DNA of 64,000 bases from Cynocephalus volans (Eukaryota > Chordata > Mammalia > Dermoptera > Cynocephalidae): contig NC_084465.1 of assembly GCF_027409185.1 (NCBI RefSeq), positions 26,763,864-26,827,863 on the forward strand, in the 5' to 3' direction. Position 1 is the stretch's first letter. Each line of letters opens with the position of its first letter. A model generated the notes under the pieces. It was given only the letters and a program-made list of their open reading frames with translations, was not told the DNA's origin and made no database searches. Positions 1 to 11,900 of the stretch are shown here, piece after piece. The position numbers were made by a program, and so were the translations under genes.

Positions 1-99
1 TGACTACATCTATAGTTGCATTTTTCAAATAAAAATAACTTCTTCTGGGACTTGACTTACACCTCTCATGATAATAGAAAGAAAGTAAATTAATCAGTT

Positions 100-320
100 T
101 TGTATCCGTGGAAATTGAATATTACTTTATGTGGAAAAAGATGTGAGTAAGTTCAGGGTTTTAGAGGATTTATCCTGGATTTTCTGAGTAGGCCCTACAT
201 AAAATCACATGTACCCTTGTAAGAAAGAAGCAGAGGGAGTTTTGAGAGAGAAGAGGAAGCAATGTGACCATGGAGGCAGAGATGAGAGCAACGTACCACA
301 AGCCAAATCTTCCAGATCTT
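100..320 (+). mobile_element. MaLR LTR fragment (MLT1/MST-like)
   Basis: Contains the familiar MaLR order: 'ttatcctggatt' then 'taggccctacataaaatcac', 'gtacccttgtaag', 'agcagagggag', 'tgtgaccatggaggcagaga'. Both ends are eroded. Confidence 0.7.
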
Positions 321-737
321 GTGAGTTCCTTCTGTTGATAAACTTTAACCTGAAATTGTGCAGGGTAGGGGATTCTGGGAAATGTAGTCCCAGACTTTTC
401 TTCCACAAAGCAAAGACCCCAGAAGTGAATAGTAGTGATTCAGAATTGCTAATCTAGCATCTATATTTAACCTCTTAACCTGTATTTAGCTTCTGGATAA
501 AGACAATATTAAGTAACTGTGGTAGATGTTATGCTTGTTCCTTAATTATACACTCCTTCCTTGGTAAGTATAATACAGGCTTGCCTTCCTGTAGGTGGAG
601 TAGACATCCCCACACCAGTATGACGTTTGTCCATGTGAGTTGCTTTGGCCAACTAAATGTAAGCTGTCGTGAATTACACTCCATCTGAGCAGAACTGTAA
701 ATTTATTGGTATGATTTGGTCTCTTGCTCCTGCTTTT

Positions 738-2211
738 TTTTTTTTTTAATTCTTTTTTACTTTTATTTATTTATTTATTTGCTGATTGAATCATAATTGA
801 TTATACATATTTGGGGGATTCATTTTTGACATATGTTGATCAAATCAATATTACTAGTATGTATATTGTTACAAATTGTACTTATTCTTTATGCCCCTTG
901 TTCAATCTCTCCCTATCTCCCTGTCTCTCCCCTCTCCCACCTCTGATAACCCTAGATTTCTTCTCTCCCTCTGAAAGGGTAATGGTTCCTCTGTTGATTT
1001 GATGCCTAGATGATCTGTTCAATGCTGACAGGTGTGTTCAGGTCCCCCAATATTATCATAGAGCAGATGCTTCTTCTGTCACTCTGGAATGGGCTTTGTG
1101 GAGAGAGACATCCTATTCTTTTCTTTGGTCTCTGCTGGTGACTCTTCTTGTGTCAATGCAGTCCAGTGGCTGGCGGACGATCTGCGTGGTGGTTGTGAAG
1201 TCTAGCCACTTTTGTAGCAGCCATGGTTACTAAGGAACAGGTGGCTGTGGTGGGCCACTCACGTGGAGGTGATGTTTTTAGAATGCTCCTTGGTGCTGGC
1301 GGTGTGCCTGGTTATGGGTGGGGGTCTGTCCCCGGCTGCAAGCCCCAGGTCCCCTGATGGGCCCCAAGGCACTGATAGTGTGCCTGGGCCAAAACTAAGT
1401 TTTTTTCCTTTGCTTCTAAAATGGGGGAACTTCCTGTGAGGACTGGTACTTGAGCTGTGTTGTTGAGCTAAATTGCTGCTGTGCTGCTATTTCCCTAGGG
1501 AAGACTTTTTGCAGCTCAAGGTTTAGTGACCTTTTAGGTAGTTCCAGCTCTTCAGAGACCACGTGCACCGGGGTTGTGTAGAAACTCTGATCTGGGTCTG
1601 AATCTTTTCATCAAACTGCACTCCATGCAATTCAGCATTCCCAACCAGTCTCCTCTGAGTGGTCCTTTGCTGATTGGGGGGCAGATCAGCTGTCCTTGCT
1701 GTGTCCCAGTGTTCTCCTGGTGGGCCCATCTCCCCCACTGCCTGTGACCCAAACACTTCTCATGGGACGGGCCCTGCACCATCCCTTGCGATGACTCACC
1801 GGCCTCTGAATGGCTCCCCTTTTTCAGCTATTCTGGTTCCTCGCTCCTGTGTGGGTCTATGGGAACCCTATTAGTGGTCTTGCTGGCCTGGGGGCCACCA
1901 AAGCCCTCTTTTCCCCTTCTGCCTCCAAGCAACTCCATCCAAAGAGCACAGCTGCGGCTTCTGCTGGCTCCTGCTCCATGTGTTCAGCAGTTCCAGCCTT
2001 AAGGCAGACGCAGCACAAAATGCTCCAAGCAGTTTTTTCTTTCTCTCATCATGGTTTGTCCCAGTTCATGAACTCTGTGGGTTTCCCCTCTTCTTCCCCT
2101 GAGCTCCAGTGGCCCCAGCTTGGCTGTTGTTACATTTTTATAGTTGTAAATTGGTTGACTTGTGAGAGAGAGTGATGCTGGGGACGGTCTATTCCACCAT
2201 CTTGACCAGAA
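738..2211 (-). mobile_element. compact L1-derived insertion with 17-bp TSD
   Basis: Flanked by perfect direct repeats ctcttgctcctgctttt (721-737 and 2212-2228), with poly-T on the left, so it is minus-oriented. On the minus strand the 5' end reads tcaagatggtggaatagacc, an L1 5'UTR-type start. A short piece near 1000-1070 resembles the L1 ORF2 endonuclease coding region, and the last ~300 bp are a purine-rich L1-type 3'UTR with an A-rich tail. At 1474 bp, most of ORF1 and ORF2 is missing, so it cannot be autonomous. Confidence 0.75.
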
Positions 2212-2309
2212 CTCTTGCTCCTGCTTTTCACTATAATAGGGTCTATTCCATCAGCCAGCCTAGAGCTTAGAGCCCAGAGTGAGAAGACATGGAGAGTTAA
2301 GCAGGTTTA

Positions 2310-2763
2310 TGTTGGGCCCATTTTTAGGAGCAAACATTATCTGTGAGCCACATGGTGCCTATGGGTGGAGGATGAAGATGGCGCCCGCGGGAAGCAGGGG
2401 AGGCATAACCCAAGATATTTCCAAAAGGTTTTTATTGGTCCTCCAGTATTTCCGCACTCGTGAACCCTGCGTGATCGCTATGCTCAACACGTTAATACAA
2501 AATGCATGCCCGCGTGATCCTTTGATTGGTTAGTTCATGGAAAGCCCCTATTTGCTTGCTTATATAAATTGCAGTGTAACGGCAATAAAGTGGAACTGCC
2601 CTGACAGAACTCCTGCCGCGTCTGAGTGTCTCTTTCATGGGGCTGGGTTGGCAGGCAGCGGGCTCACTTTTCCCCGAGATCCCTCGGTCCCAACACCGGG
2701 GGTTAATCCTGTCGGCTCCTTCTCCTTCTGGGTCTGCAGGAGGACCCCAGGCTCACCCCCGCG
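2310..2763 (+). mobile_element. solo LTR of an endogenous retrovirus
   Basis: A 454-bp block flanked by perfect GGTTTA duplications (2304-2309 and 2764-2769). It starts TGTTGGGCCC and ends CCCCCGCG instead of the usual CA. It has a CCAAT-type site (ttgattggtt), a TATA box (ttatataaat, about 2560) and AATAAAG (about 2584) in the order expected of U3-R-U5. No internal viral genes are present. It is GC-richer than its flanks. Confidence 0.7.
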
Positions 2764-3009
2764 GGTTTATACCCAGTGTACAGATCTATGACTGAGAAAA
2801 AAATGTTTGTTGTTATAAGCCACTGAAATTTTAGGGATGTCTGTTGCCAGAGCACAAGTGTTTAATACTAAAGTTGGTACCAACAGTGTGATGTTATCAT
2901 AAAAAGGCCCTAAAATATGTGGTATTGGCTTAAGGACTAATGCCCTAGTGAGAAAACTTGTAGGAGGCTGGAAAATTGGGTGTGTGCATTTTGTGTATAG
3001 GATAGGAAC

Positions 3010-3420
3010 AGACATTCATGACCAATGCCTTCTCTACTACAAGAGTATTATACCGTTTGCACTCGCCACCCTGTACGTAGAGTATGCTGCTCTGGTCCAG
3101 TGTTAGGCTTGTCCATGTGTGTTGCTTTTGGCCGATGGAATGTGAACAATTTGACTTACACCACATCCAAGCAGGAGCTTCAAGTGTGCTTGCATGTTAT
3201 GTTTTGTCTCTTGTACCTGCCCTTTGCTATGAAAACTATATGTCCCAGGTAGGGGTTATTCCATCAGCCCAGTGCCACAATTAATATTTATGGAGCGGAG
3301 CCAATCCAGCAAACCAAATGGAGTCAAGCAGAGCTGCAGCTGATCCCCAGACCCATGAATAAGAATAAACATTTGTCATAAGTCACTAAGATTTAGAGTT
3401 GTTTGTCCCTGGGGAGTACT
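3010..3420 (+). repeat. second copy of the old LTR-like repeat
   Basis: Uninterrupted relative of the 545-2880 repeat: gtccatgtgtgttgcttttg, ttccatcagccc, aataaacatttgtcataag, then cactaagatttagagttg. Confidence 0.55.
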
Positions 3421-3529
3421 CTGGGAGTAGACTAATGCAAGACTTTGTATATTTACCCTCTTTATCATATGTAATATGATTCTCTTATGCTAAGGAATTT
3501 AAAGACAAAATTTCTAATTCCACTTTTTC

Positions 3530-5733
3530 TTTTTATTAAAGTGCTTCAGTAGACTGAACAGTGTTATCAATAATCAACACAAACTTTACTGAAATATTCA
3601 CAAATAAAAATCCTCTACTTTATAAATCATTCAAATAGCTATGTAGTAATAGTAATCACCATTGGAAGTTGGTTAATCTGAATTTATTCCTAACCACACA
3701 TATGGGTTGTCAAATTAGGATATTCAACCCAATTACCTTGCATATGGGCTCACTGTCAATACCTGAAAGCTAGTCCCAGCAAGTCAGTGGAAAAAATGAT
3801 GTGATTTGAAACTAATCATTTATCCTTGATGCTTCCGTTTTTCCATCTGCGCTAAGAATCTTCCCTTAGAGTTATAAATAAAGTATGAAACATTAAAGCT
3901 TAGCATACTCTGTGCCTCAGAAAGCATTCATGTGTGTATTTTTAAAGGGGCAACTTATTTGTTCTTGACACAAATTGAATACTACATGGCTTTAAAAGAA
4001 ACAGATTGATGATTGCTCTTTCCTTGAAAATTGTCTTTTCACTGAAATCACATTAAAATCATACTAGCCTGACACCAGATTAATAAAATTCATAGAAGAT
4101 ATGTTCAGTAAGTTATTTTGATTGGAATGAGGACTGCTGTCCTACTTATGTAAAATTTACAAATTATTTTAAGTTTCATCCATTCATTCTTCATGACCTT
4201 CCATAAAAACAGAAATCCTGCCACCCTAAAGCACAAAGAAGTAAAATCGAAAGTTTACTTAGATTTTGATACAGTTCCTTTGGATATCGTCAGGTACTCT
4301 TACCATAACTACAGAGACTGGTTGACAAAGGGCAGGGTAAATAAGCCAATTTTGACTAGAGTTACCAGCATAAAGTGGCCTGGTGCCATCATAAAAAGAT
4401 TCAGTGGTGTCTATGTTTGTGGGGGAGTGGCATTTAAAATAAAAAAGCTTGATGATATATATGACAGAATTGTGGGGACAGAAGAAAAATAAAATGATCC
4501 TAACTGAATCAGAAACTTTTCTAAAAACCTGATTTCTTTTGGGAAGTATGTGATTCTGCTATAAAAGAGAAGTGTGAAGAGATTGGTACATCAACTCTTA
4601 TAGTTTCAATAAAATGTGTAATACTTTTAGGTAAAAGCAGTATTGCTAAATCTCCACATGACATTTTGAAACTGCTAGCAGTAAAAAGGAAAAAAGTCAT
4701 TAGTCAACACTGGAGAAGAAGAAAAATGGTAAGCTGTGATGCTCTTGCTGTTCTTTTCAATTAAAAAATAGATCGATCATAAGCACAAATGGACAGGCCA
4801 TCTCAATAAATAAACCTCCTGTAGTTAACCTGTCATTTAAAAAATGAATTGGATGAAACGGATAATTTTCTGCAGTGTACTCAGCCATTTTAAGACTAAA
4901 GTAGTTTCAAAAAAACATGAAACATCTTTAGAGAAGGCCTGATTATTTCATATTAGTTGCAGCTCTTTGAAAATTTCAGAGGACTCCATGTCCTACACAG
5001 AGTACAAGGAAATAATTTTCACACTGAACATAGATCTCTCAGGGAATAAAGAAAAAAAAAAAAAAACCCACTCTACACAATACACTTTTCTACAGCATGC
5101 AGTATTTAGGAAATAATAAATCATTGTCCTTCACAAAGAAGGTGCAGGTGCTCTAAAATCATCTTCGAACTAATGATTTTAGAAAGAGGTGAGTGTCAAA
5201 ATTTAAAATGCAGACTTAATTTCAAAGTTGGTTTTGCCAAACCTCTGATAAGTCCTAGGAAACCAAGGGTCAGCAAGAAGAAAATTTTCTCCCTATTTTA
5301 TGACCTTTACCACTACTACTGTGATGAAAGCCTTGGGTCAAATGCTATAACAAAGTTCTTCTCATTCTTGGGGCCAGCAAAGGCTAGCCTGGTACTAATC
5401 AAGACTAAAGCAGGAAGCGGTCACATCAAAGACACCAAAGAGCCTGTCTAAGACTGATCCACCAAAAGATTCCCAAGGCTAATAGGGTACCCCACTGATC
5501 CCAGGCAAGTTGATCAATTTGTTGTGACTCGGGATCCCAGCCTTGTACCATCTCCAGGCCCAACAGTCCCCAGAATAGCTTTGAACTATACTGGATGTCT
5601 TTGGGCCAGGCCAGATCTCCCCTTGACAAGCACTCCGAGAGCTGGAAACAAAGGCTGAATGGGCAGTGTAGGCAGAGCACCATTTATTGGAGCCAACCTC
5701 CATCTATCAGATGCTTTGTGGACAAGAGCTCAG
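3530..5733 (-). other. STRIP2: candidate long 3'UTR of STRIP2
   Basis: About 2.2 kb of AT-rich sequence follows the stop codon without a recognisable repeat. On the minus strand AATAAA hexamers occur near 5683-5688, near 3680 and near 3531-3536. The distal one would give a 2.2 kb UTR, the proximal one a UTR of about 60 nt. Plus-strand ORFs of 99 and 92 codons here (4193-4492, 5173-5451) match nothing I know and are probably chance. Confidence 0.4.
5683..5688 (-). promoter_or_regulatory. STRIP2: proximal STRIP2 polyadenylation signal AATAAA
   Basis: Minus-strand CCAATAAATGG lies 45 nt after the stop codon, followed by a T/G-containing stretch. If used, the 3'UTR would be very short. Confidence 0.45.
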
Positions 5734-5984
5734 TCAGTGATTCTGGAGCAGCTCCTCCCAACATATGGGTTGTGAAAACACCTCTCTCTCCAGCCAGAGC
5801 TCATATGAATAGTGGAAATCTTCAGGCAGATCCAACCTCTGGCCCAGCACACTCTGCAAGCAGTTATCCACAGGTGAAAATTCAGAGTCCTGGGTTCTGT
5901 CATACCGGCGGCTGTTAAAAGCCTCGATGTTGGCCCTCAAGGTGCATTCTTCTGCTTGGAAGTCCCATGGCCTAGCATCAATGT
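5734..5984 (-). CDS. STRIP2: STRIP2 coding exon 21, C-terminus and stop (residues 752-834)
   Basis: Encodes [20 protein letters not shown] through [13 protein letters not shown] and TGA at 5736-5734. Acceptor cccaacacag. The matching C-terminus confirms the gene is complete at this end. Confidence 0.97.
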
Positions 5985-8900
5985 CTGTGTTGGGAAGAGA
6001 GGAAGAAAAAGATGCATACAACTCAGGACACCCGCTCCCCTTACCACAGAGCATGGTCTATGGGACTCCAACAATGAAACTACTCAGAATTCCTTTTTTT
6101 TTTTTTTTAAAAAAAAGCAATGTACAAAGTAAGTATATAGCATAATGATACTTAGGTTTAAAAAATACATATATGTCCACATACATAAGCTTGTATATGC
6201 AGAAATTATCTTTGGAAGGGTGGTCTAGAAACTGGTAACAGTAGTTACTTCAGAGAAAGGAAATGAGGGCCTGGAGGGAAGTGAACTTCTTTTACACAGG
6301 TATTTCCTTTTCAATTTCGTTATTTCATTCCTTTTCATTATTTCACTGTCTTACTGGTAATATGTATTATGTTTTCCAAAAGCGTAATTAAATTCCTTTT
6401 ATTGAACTTTCCCTGGAGGAGTTTCCCATTTGAATGGAATCAACAGCTTTCAAGGAATGGAAAGCAGGCAGGAGGAGTACTATATAGAGAATAAGAATGG
6501 ACCAATTACTGAAGACTTTTCTGATTCTCTGGAATCTCCTCCAGCACATAATCGAGCTATGTGTTGGCTTATTTTAAGATTATGAGGTGAAGGCTTCCAT
6601 GGAAATAGAAACAGAAAGAATAATCTGTTTTGCTTCTATTTACTTTAGCACTTATTTCAGGGCTACAGATACAAATTTCCCAGGTCTCTTATTCCTACAC
6701 TCAATGGTTTATAATAAGGAAATATAGTTTGAGTTTGGGCTCCTAATTACAGCAACAACAGATGTGCCATTTGCAGGATAAAACATTTTCATGTTTTAAA
6801 AATGTATAAGAATTTAAATAGCTAATTGTATTTTATGTCTTATAGAAGTTGCACCCTGGCTTGTTATTTGCCAATCATATTCTCCCCTTTCTCCCTTAAC
6901 TCTTTATTGCCGCATCCTCTAAAATTCAAGCAGGTTACACGTCCTAGCAAAGACAAGTCATTAGTCACCTTACCAAAAAACCTTAAAATACCATTAGGGA
7001 AATAATGGTCAAATCCCACTACAGCAAATACAATACAATGAAAAAGCTCTCCAAAATAAATTTTGCCAAACTCTGGTTAATCATAGCATGAGTTCTGGTA
7101 GTTCAACCACATATCATGCCTCCTAATGTGAGGCAATATGCAGTTCCCAACATTAGCTAGGATGTATTATAGCCAGAAAGATTTAATTGAATTCATCTAA
7201 CCTTTAGATCTAAATTAAAGTTTATAGGTAATACCATGAATAGAGGAATAAGATAAATGACGCCAAAAAGAAGCAAGCAGACAAATCTTGCTTCTTTGAA
7301 AGTAGGTATTCAACGGGCCTAGTTCTTCAATTAGGTACCATTATGGGGAAAAAAAAGACTGCTAGATTCAAAATAAATTAACATATGGCTGGCCAGTTAG
7401 CTCACTTGGGAGAGTGTGGTGTTAACATCAAGGTCAAGGGTTCGGATCCCCTTACCTGCCAGCCATCAAACAAAACAAAAGAAAAAAACCCCCCAAATTA
7501 ACATGTATAACAACCAGATGCAATTGTGTTCCTGGAATGAATTCTGACTTGGAAAAAATAGCTATAAAGAACATTTTGGGGCCGGCCCGTGGCTCACTCG
7601 GGAGAGTGCGGTGCTGATAACACCAAGGCCACGGGTTCGGATCCCATATAGGGATGGCCAGTTGCTCACTGGGTGAGCGTGGTGCAGACAACACCAAGTC
7701 AAGGGTTAAGATCTCCTTACCGGTCATCTTTTGAAAAACAAACAAACAAACAAACAAACAAACAAACAAAAGAACATTTTGGGCTGTGTGGTCAGCTTAC
7801 TTGGTTAGAGCATGGTGCGGATAATACCAAGGTCAAGGGTTCAGATCCCCAGACTGGCCAGCTGCCAAAAAACCCTCCCAAAAAACAACAAAAAAAACCC
7901 CATTTTGGGATACCTGGGGAATTCTGACCATGGACTTGATTATTAGATAAAATGAAAATGTTCTGACATGGAAAGGTAGAGATAATGTTAATTGAAAAGG
8001 GATTATAAAATAGCATATACAATTTGCTTTCATTTTAATAAGATATGAGTATGCATACATATGTATAGAAAAAGATCTGAAAGAATATTATAATAAGATG
8101 TTAACAGTGGCAATCTTTGGGTGGTACAAATATGGCGTAAATATGATAATATAGTAAAATGTTTGCTTACTGTACTTTCTTTTTTCCTAACTGCTTTGTA
8201 ATAATTAAAAGTTATTTTAATTAAAAAAATCTTTTGGAGGAATCTGTCATTTAAAGGAATGTTTTGGAAAGAGGGTAATTATCTCTCAATTTACTTACTT
8301 TATAAAATGGATTTTTGTAGTTTACACAGGACAAGATTGCCTTAAAGATTGGTATATCAGCACCTGGCCTAAAATCACGTATTTTCTTGTCTAAAATATG
8401 TAACAATTCATGCTAAAAGAATAGAGGTAAATGTTTATTTAGTTTTGTTTAAACCCTGGGCAACTCTTACAAGTCAAGATCTCTGACAACTCACCATTCC
8501 CGTAAGCCCAGTCATCATTCATGCGGTGGCGTACTTTCTGGTAAATAGCTGACATGGTTTTCATGTTACTTTTCCTCCACTGGCGCCCCAGGTACTTGGT
8601 CTGTATCTTTAGCAGCTTTAGGACATAAAGTTGCAGCATGGCCTGTTTGACTTTCAGGGCCCGCTTTAAGATTGGAGCTGATTTAAACACCACCAGCATC
8701 TGCCCATTGAAAGAGAAGTAAGGGTGAAGAAAGGCAGATAAAGATCTAACACGTCTTAGAATTTCCAACTCACAGACAAATTAAACCAAACCCGGCTATC
8801 CTCAGAACCCCCTAGGGAGCTTTCGGGAATGGGCTCTACTTAAATTTAGTCTTCAAGAGCATACTAGGGGGCTGACCAGTTTAGTTCAGTTGGTTAGAGT

Positions 8901-11900
8901 ACAGTATTATAAACACCAAGGTCAAGGTTTCAGATCCCCATACCAGCCAAAAAATAAATAAATAAAAAATAAAAGAATATGTAGAAATTATTCCATTCAT
9001 ATTTCATGATTCAAAGTTTCTAATATTCAAAGGGCATGGTATAAAGTGCAAAAAAAATGTTGTCAGCCACACATCCCATTTCCACTGTTACCAGTTTCTT
9101 ATGTATCTTCTGGAGACAACACTATACATAGTAGTATATGTAAGCATATACTACTTTTGTTTTTTTTAGCACAAACGATAGCTAACTACATATTCTGTCA
9201 CAGTGTTCCATACCTTGTTTTTTATTTAGTAATATATCTTGAAAATTATTCGATACCAGTATAGAACTGCCTCAGTTTTTAAAATGGTTGCAGAATATTC
9301 TATTATAAGGACTTATCATCATTTATTTAATCAGTTGGTCCCATATTAATGGGCATTTAGGTTGTTTCAATCTTTCATTGTTACAAACAATGCTGTAATG
9401 AATAATCTTAGACTTGCATCATTTGGGATGTGTGACTGTAATCCAAATAACACTACTAACTTCCCTACAAGATCTGCCCTGAGGGAAGGTCTGTATGCAA
9501 CTCCCTGAAAAGAAATGGACTGGTGAGTAATCATCTTATTAAGTTCCCAGAATTAGGAGACACAAAATCTTATGTAGCATTCTCTGGCTATCTAAAGAGT
9601 TCACAAAGCAGGCAGTCCACAAATAATTACTAATGATTTATAAAAACTCAGTCAGATGGACACTTCCATGATCTGAAGCCCCACTTACCATGGTCCTGGA
9701 ATGCTTCCATTTGGTCAGTTTATTGAGCAGCCTCAGGAGATTGATGCAGGAAAAGAGGTTCCGCCAGCAGAACTGGTTGTTGTCTCCAGCTTCCTGTAAT
9801 AAGGATCACCCTCCATCATCTCAGTACCCACAAGACTTCCATTCCCACAGAAGCCTGGAAGTCACTGTTGGTCAGTTTAGATGAAGCATTCTGGTATAAA
9901 TGCTACCTCCTTGCTTTTCTGCTCTTCACACACTGAGGTCTCAAAGCACACAATATCCTTCATCTGAAAATTCATTTAGCTGCTAATCCTAGAAGATTCT
10001 TTACCTAGAGCAAGTACTGGTTAGAAAGATGATACATAAACACAGGAACTTGATTCAAGTAAGCTTTCTTGTGTAGCTTTCTACTTTAGGACCAATAAAG
10101 AGATGATAGAATTTCACCCCCATATACTTTGCACTTATATAAGCTACGTTTGTAATTGCTAGGAGTTAGGTCTCATTCTGGTAGATTTTAAACCATTTTG
10201 GATGGATCTGATATTCATTATGGTTGAATTTCTTTTTAAATCAGCTCCCACTCTCCTTTATCAAACCATATCGCAATCAGATGCTTAATTCTCCAGCACG
10301 GAAGGAAAAATGGCAGATGGTTCTTTCTAACCAGGTATTTTTCTTGTATGTTCCTTGATAGCTTGTGAGCACCTAACCAGAAATAACAGATGAATGTCAG
10401 ATTAGAACAGGTATCTACTCATAGAAACATCTTTCAGGGACAAAAATAAGAGTCCTTATGTGATTTGGTGGCCTGTAAATATATACTGGTGTCAGAAGCT
10501 ATATAAATCAATGATCACGCATGAGGCCCAGACTAACATCTTGGAAATTCCTCACATCTATAATGTGATAGGAGAATGTAGGAGGAGACATGTGTAGAAG
10601 TGAACTGCTATCAGAATGGAAAATTAACTCTTCCTCCCCAACATTAATTTGAAGCAAGCAAGACAGGCATACACCTAATGTGGAATGAACATCTAAGATT
10701 TTTGAGGGTATTAGGCTTTCTTAATACTTAGTACCAAAGGCCAGAAAGTTTCAGGGAAATTTTTTAGAAATATTATTTAGAAATATATATTCTTCTTTCT
10801 ACAGTAAATATTCAATATTGTGCTTAGAACTAGTCCCAGGAGAAACATCTGCCTGCTTCTGAGGGAAACTTCCATGGAGTTTCCACCCTAGTGCATCAGC
10901 TAGTCTGGCTTGCCCAAGACAGATCAGGTTCTTCATATGTTACATTTTGTGTGGTTAATAGAGAGACAGAATTTTTAAAAAAATTTTTTTTCAGCTGGCT
11001 GAGAATTTAAAATTTTTAAGTAGCAGGGAAAACACAAAAATATAGGATAGGTAAGTATATTTCCTTGTGAGCTTCCTTCATCTTGATTTCCAATATAGTA
11101 GAGGCATAAAAAGCCTTGTGTTCCTCAGCATCTCAAAGAATAACATAGGAGTGGAGGCATGGCCTTGTAGAAGCAGCATTGAAGTAGGCACCACGACACC
11201 TGGATTATGGCCTTGGCCCTGACTATGTGATCTTAGACAAGTCATTTCCTCTGTTTCCTTTAAGAGGTCAAACTAGATAATCTTTAAGATCTTCTCAGCT
11301 CTGACCATTGTATAATTCTGTGATTTACTTGGACTCTTTTTAGTTGAAAAGAAATGCCTCTTTTTAATGATTGCTTAATATTCTATTATAAGGATGTACC
11401 ATCAATCTACTTAACCAGTTGGTCCTCTATTAATGGGCATTTAGGTTGTTTCCAGTCTTTCATTATTATAAATAATGCTGTAATGAATAATCTTAGACTT
11501 GCATCATTTGGGATGGGTGACTGTAATCCAAATAACATTGCTAACTTCCCTACCAGAGCTGCCCAAGGCAGGATCCATATTCAGCTTCCTGAAAAGAAAC
11601 GGACTGGTGAGTAATTATGTGAAGTTTTAAAGTTTTCAAAGTGAAGTTTTGAGTAAGGGTAAGCTGATTGTGGCTTCCTTGTCCTCAGAGCTCAGTCTCA
11701 TAGCTTTACATAGCTTCTGACACTAGTATATATTTGCAGGCCCCCAAATCACGTGATAACTCCCTGAAAAATGTTTCTATGAGTAGATACCTGTTTCTAA
11801 TCTGACATCTGTCTGTTATCTCTGGTCAGGTGCTCAAGTGTCCCAGGAAAGTCACTCCAGTTACCTCCCTGAAGATAGACTCAGCTGCCCTTGCCCTGCT

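Larger units (their letters stand above)
545..2880 (+). repeat. old LTR-like repeat split by two younger insertions
   Basis: Three pieces (about 560-737, 2229-2303 and 2770-2875) form one repeat when the L1-derived element and the solo LTR are removed. A second uninterrupted copy lies at about 3010-3420. Shared words include gtccatgtg.gttgctttgg, ttccatcagcc, and the 3' part around ttataagccactgaaatttt. Family not identified with certainty. Confidence 0.6.
5985..8494 (-). other. STRIP2: STRIP2 intron 20
   Basis: Holds a T-run at 6096-6112, LINE-like AT-rich fragments (about 6120-6400 and 7940-8225) resembling L1M 3' ends, and the CYN SINE cluster at 7387-7899. Nothing else recognised. Confidence 0.5.
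8700..9688 (-). other. STRIP2: STRIP2 intron 19
   Basis: Contains a CYN SINE (8869-8975), an L1-type AT-rich stretch (about 9230-9420), and copy A of the direct repeat described at 9287-9533. Confidence 0.5.

Noticed and set aside
1-3500. SMKR1, which follows STRIP2 in human
   Set aside because: I looked for its small lysine-rich product on both strands and saw nothing; it would lie below coordinate 1.
5173-5451. 92-codon plus-strand ORF near the STRIP2 3' end
   Set aside because: No family recognised, no splice or promoter support, and a length expected by chance.
7387-7494. Functional tRNA-Ile gene
   Set aside because: The tRNA-like head lacks a proper cloverleaf, has an altered B box, and carries an A-rich tail with target duplication: it is a SINE. 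The same applies to the other copies.
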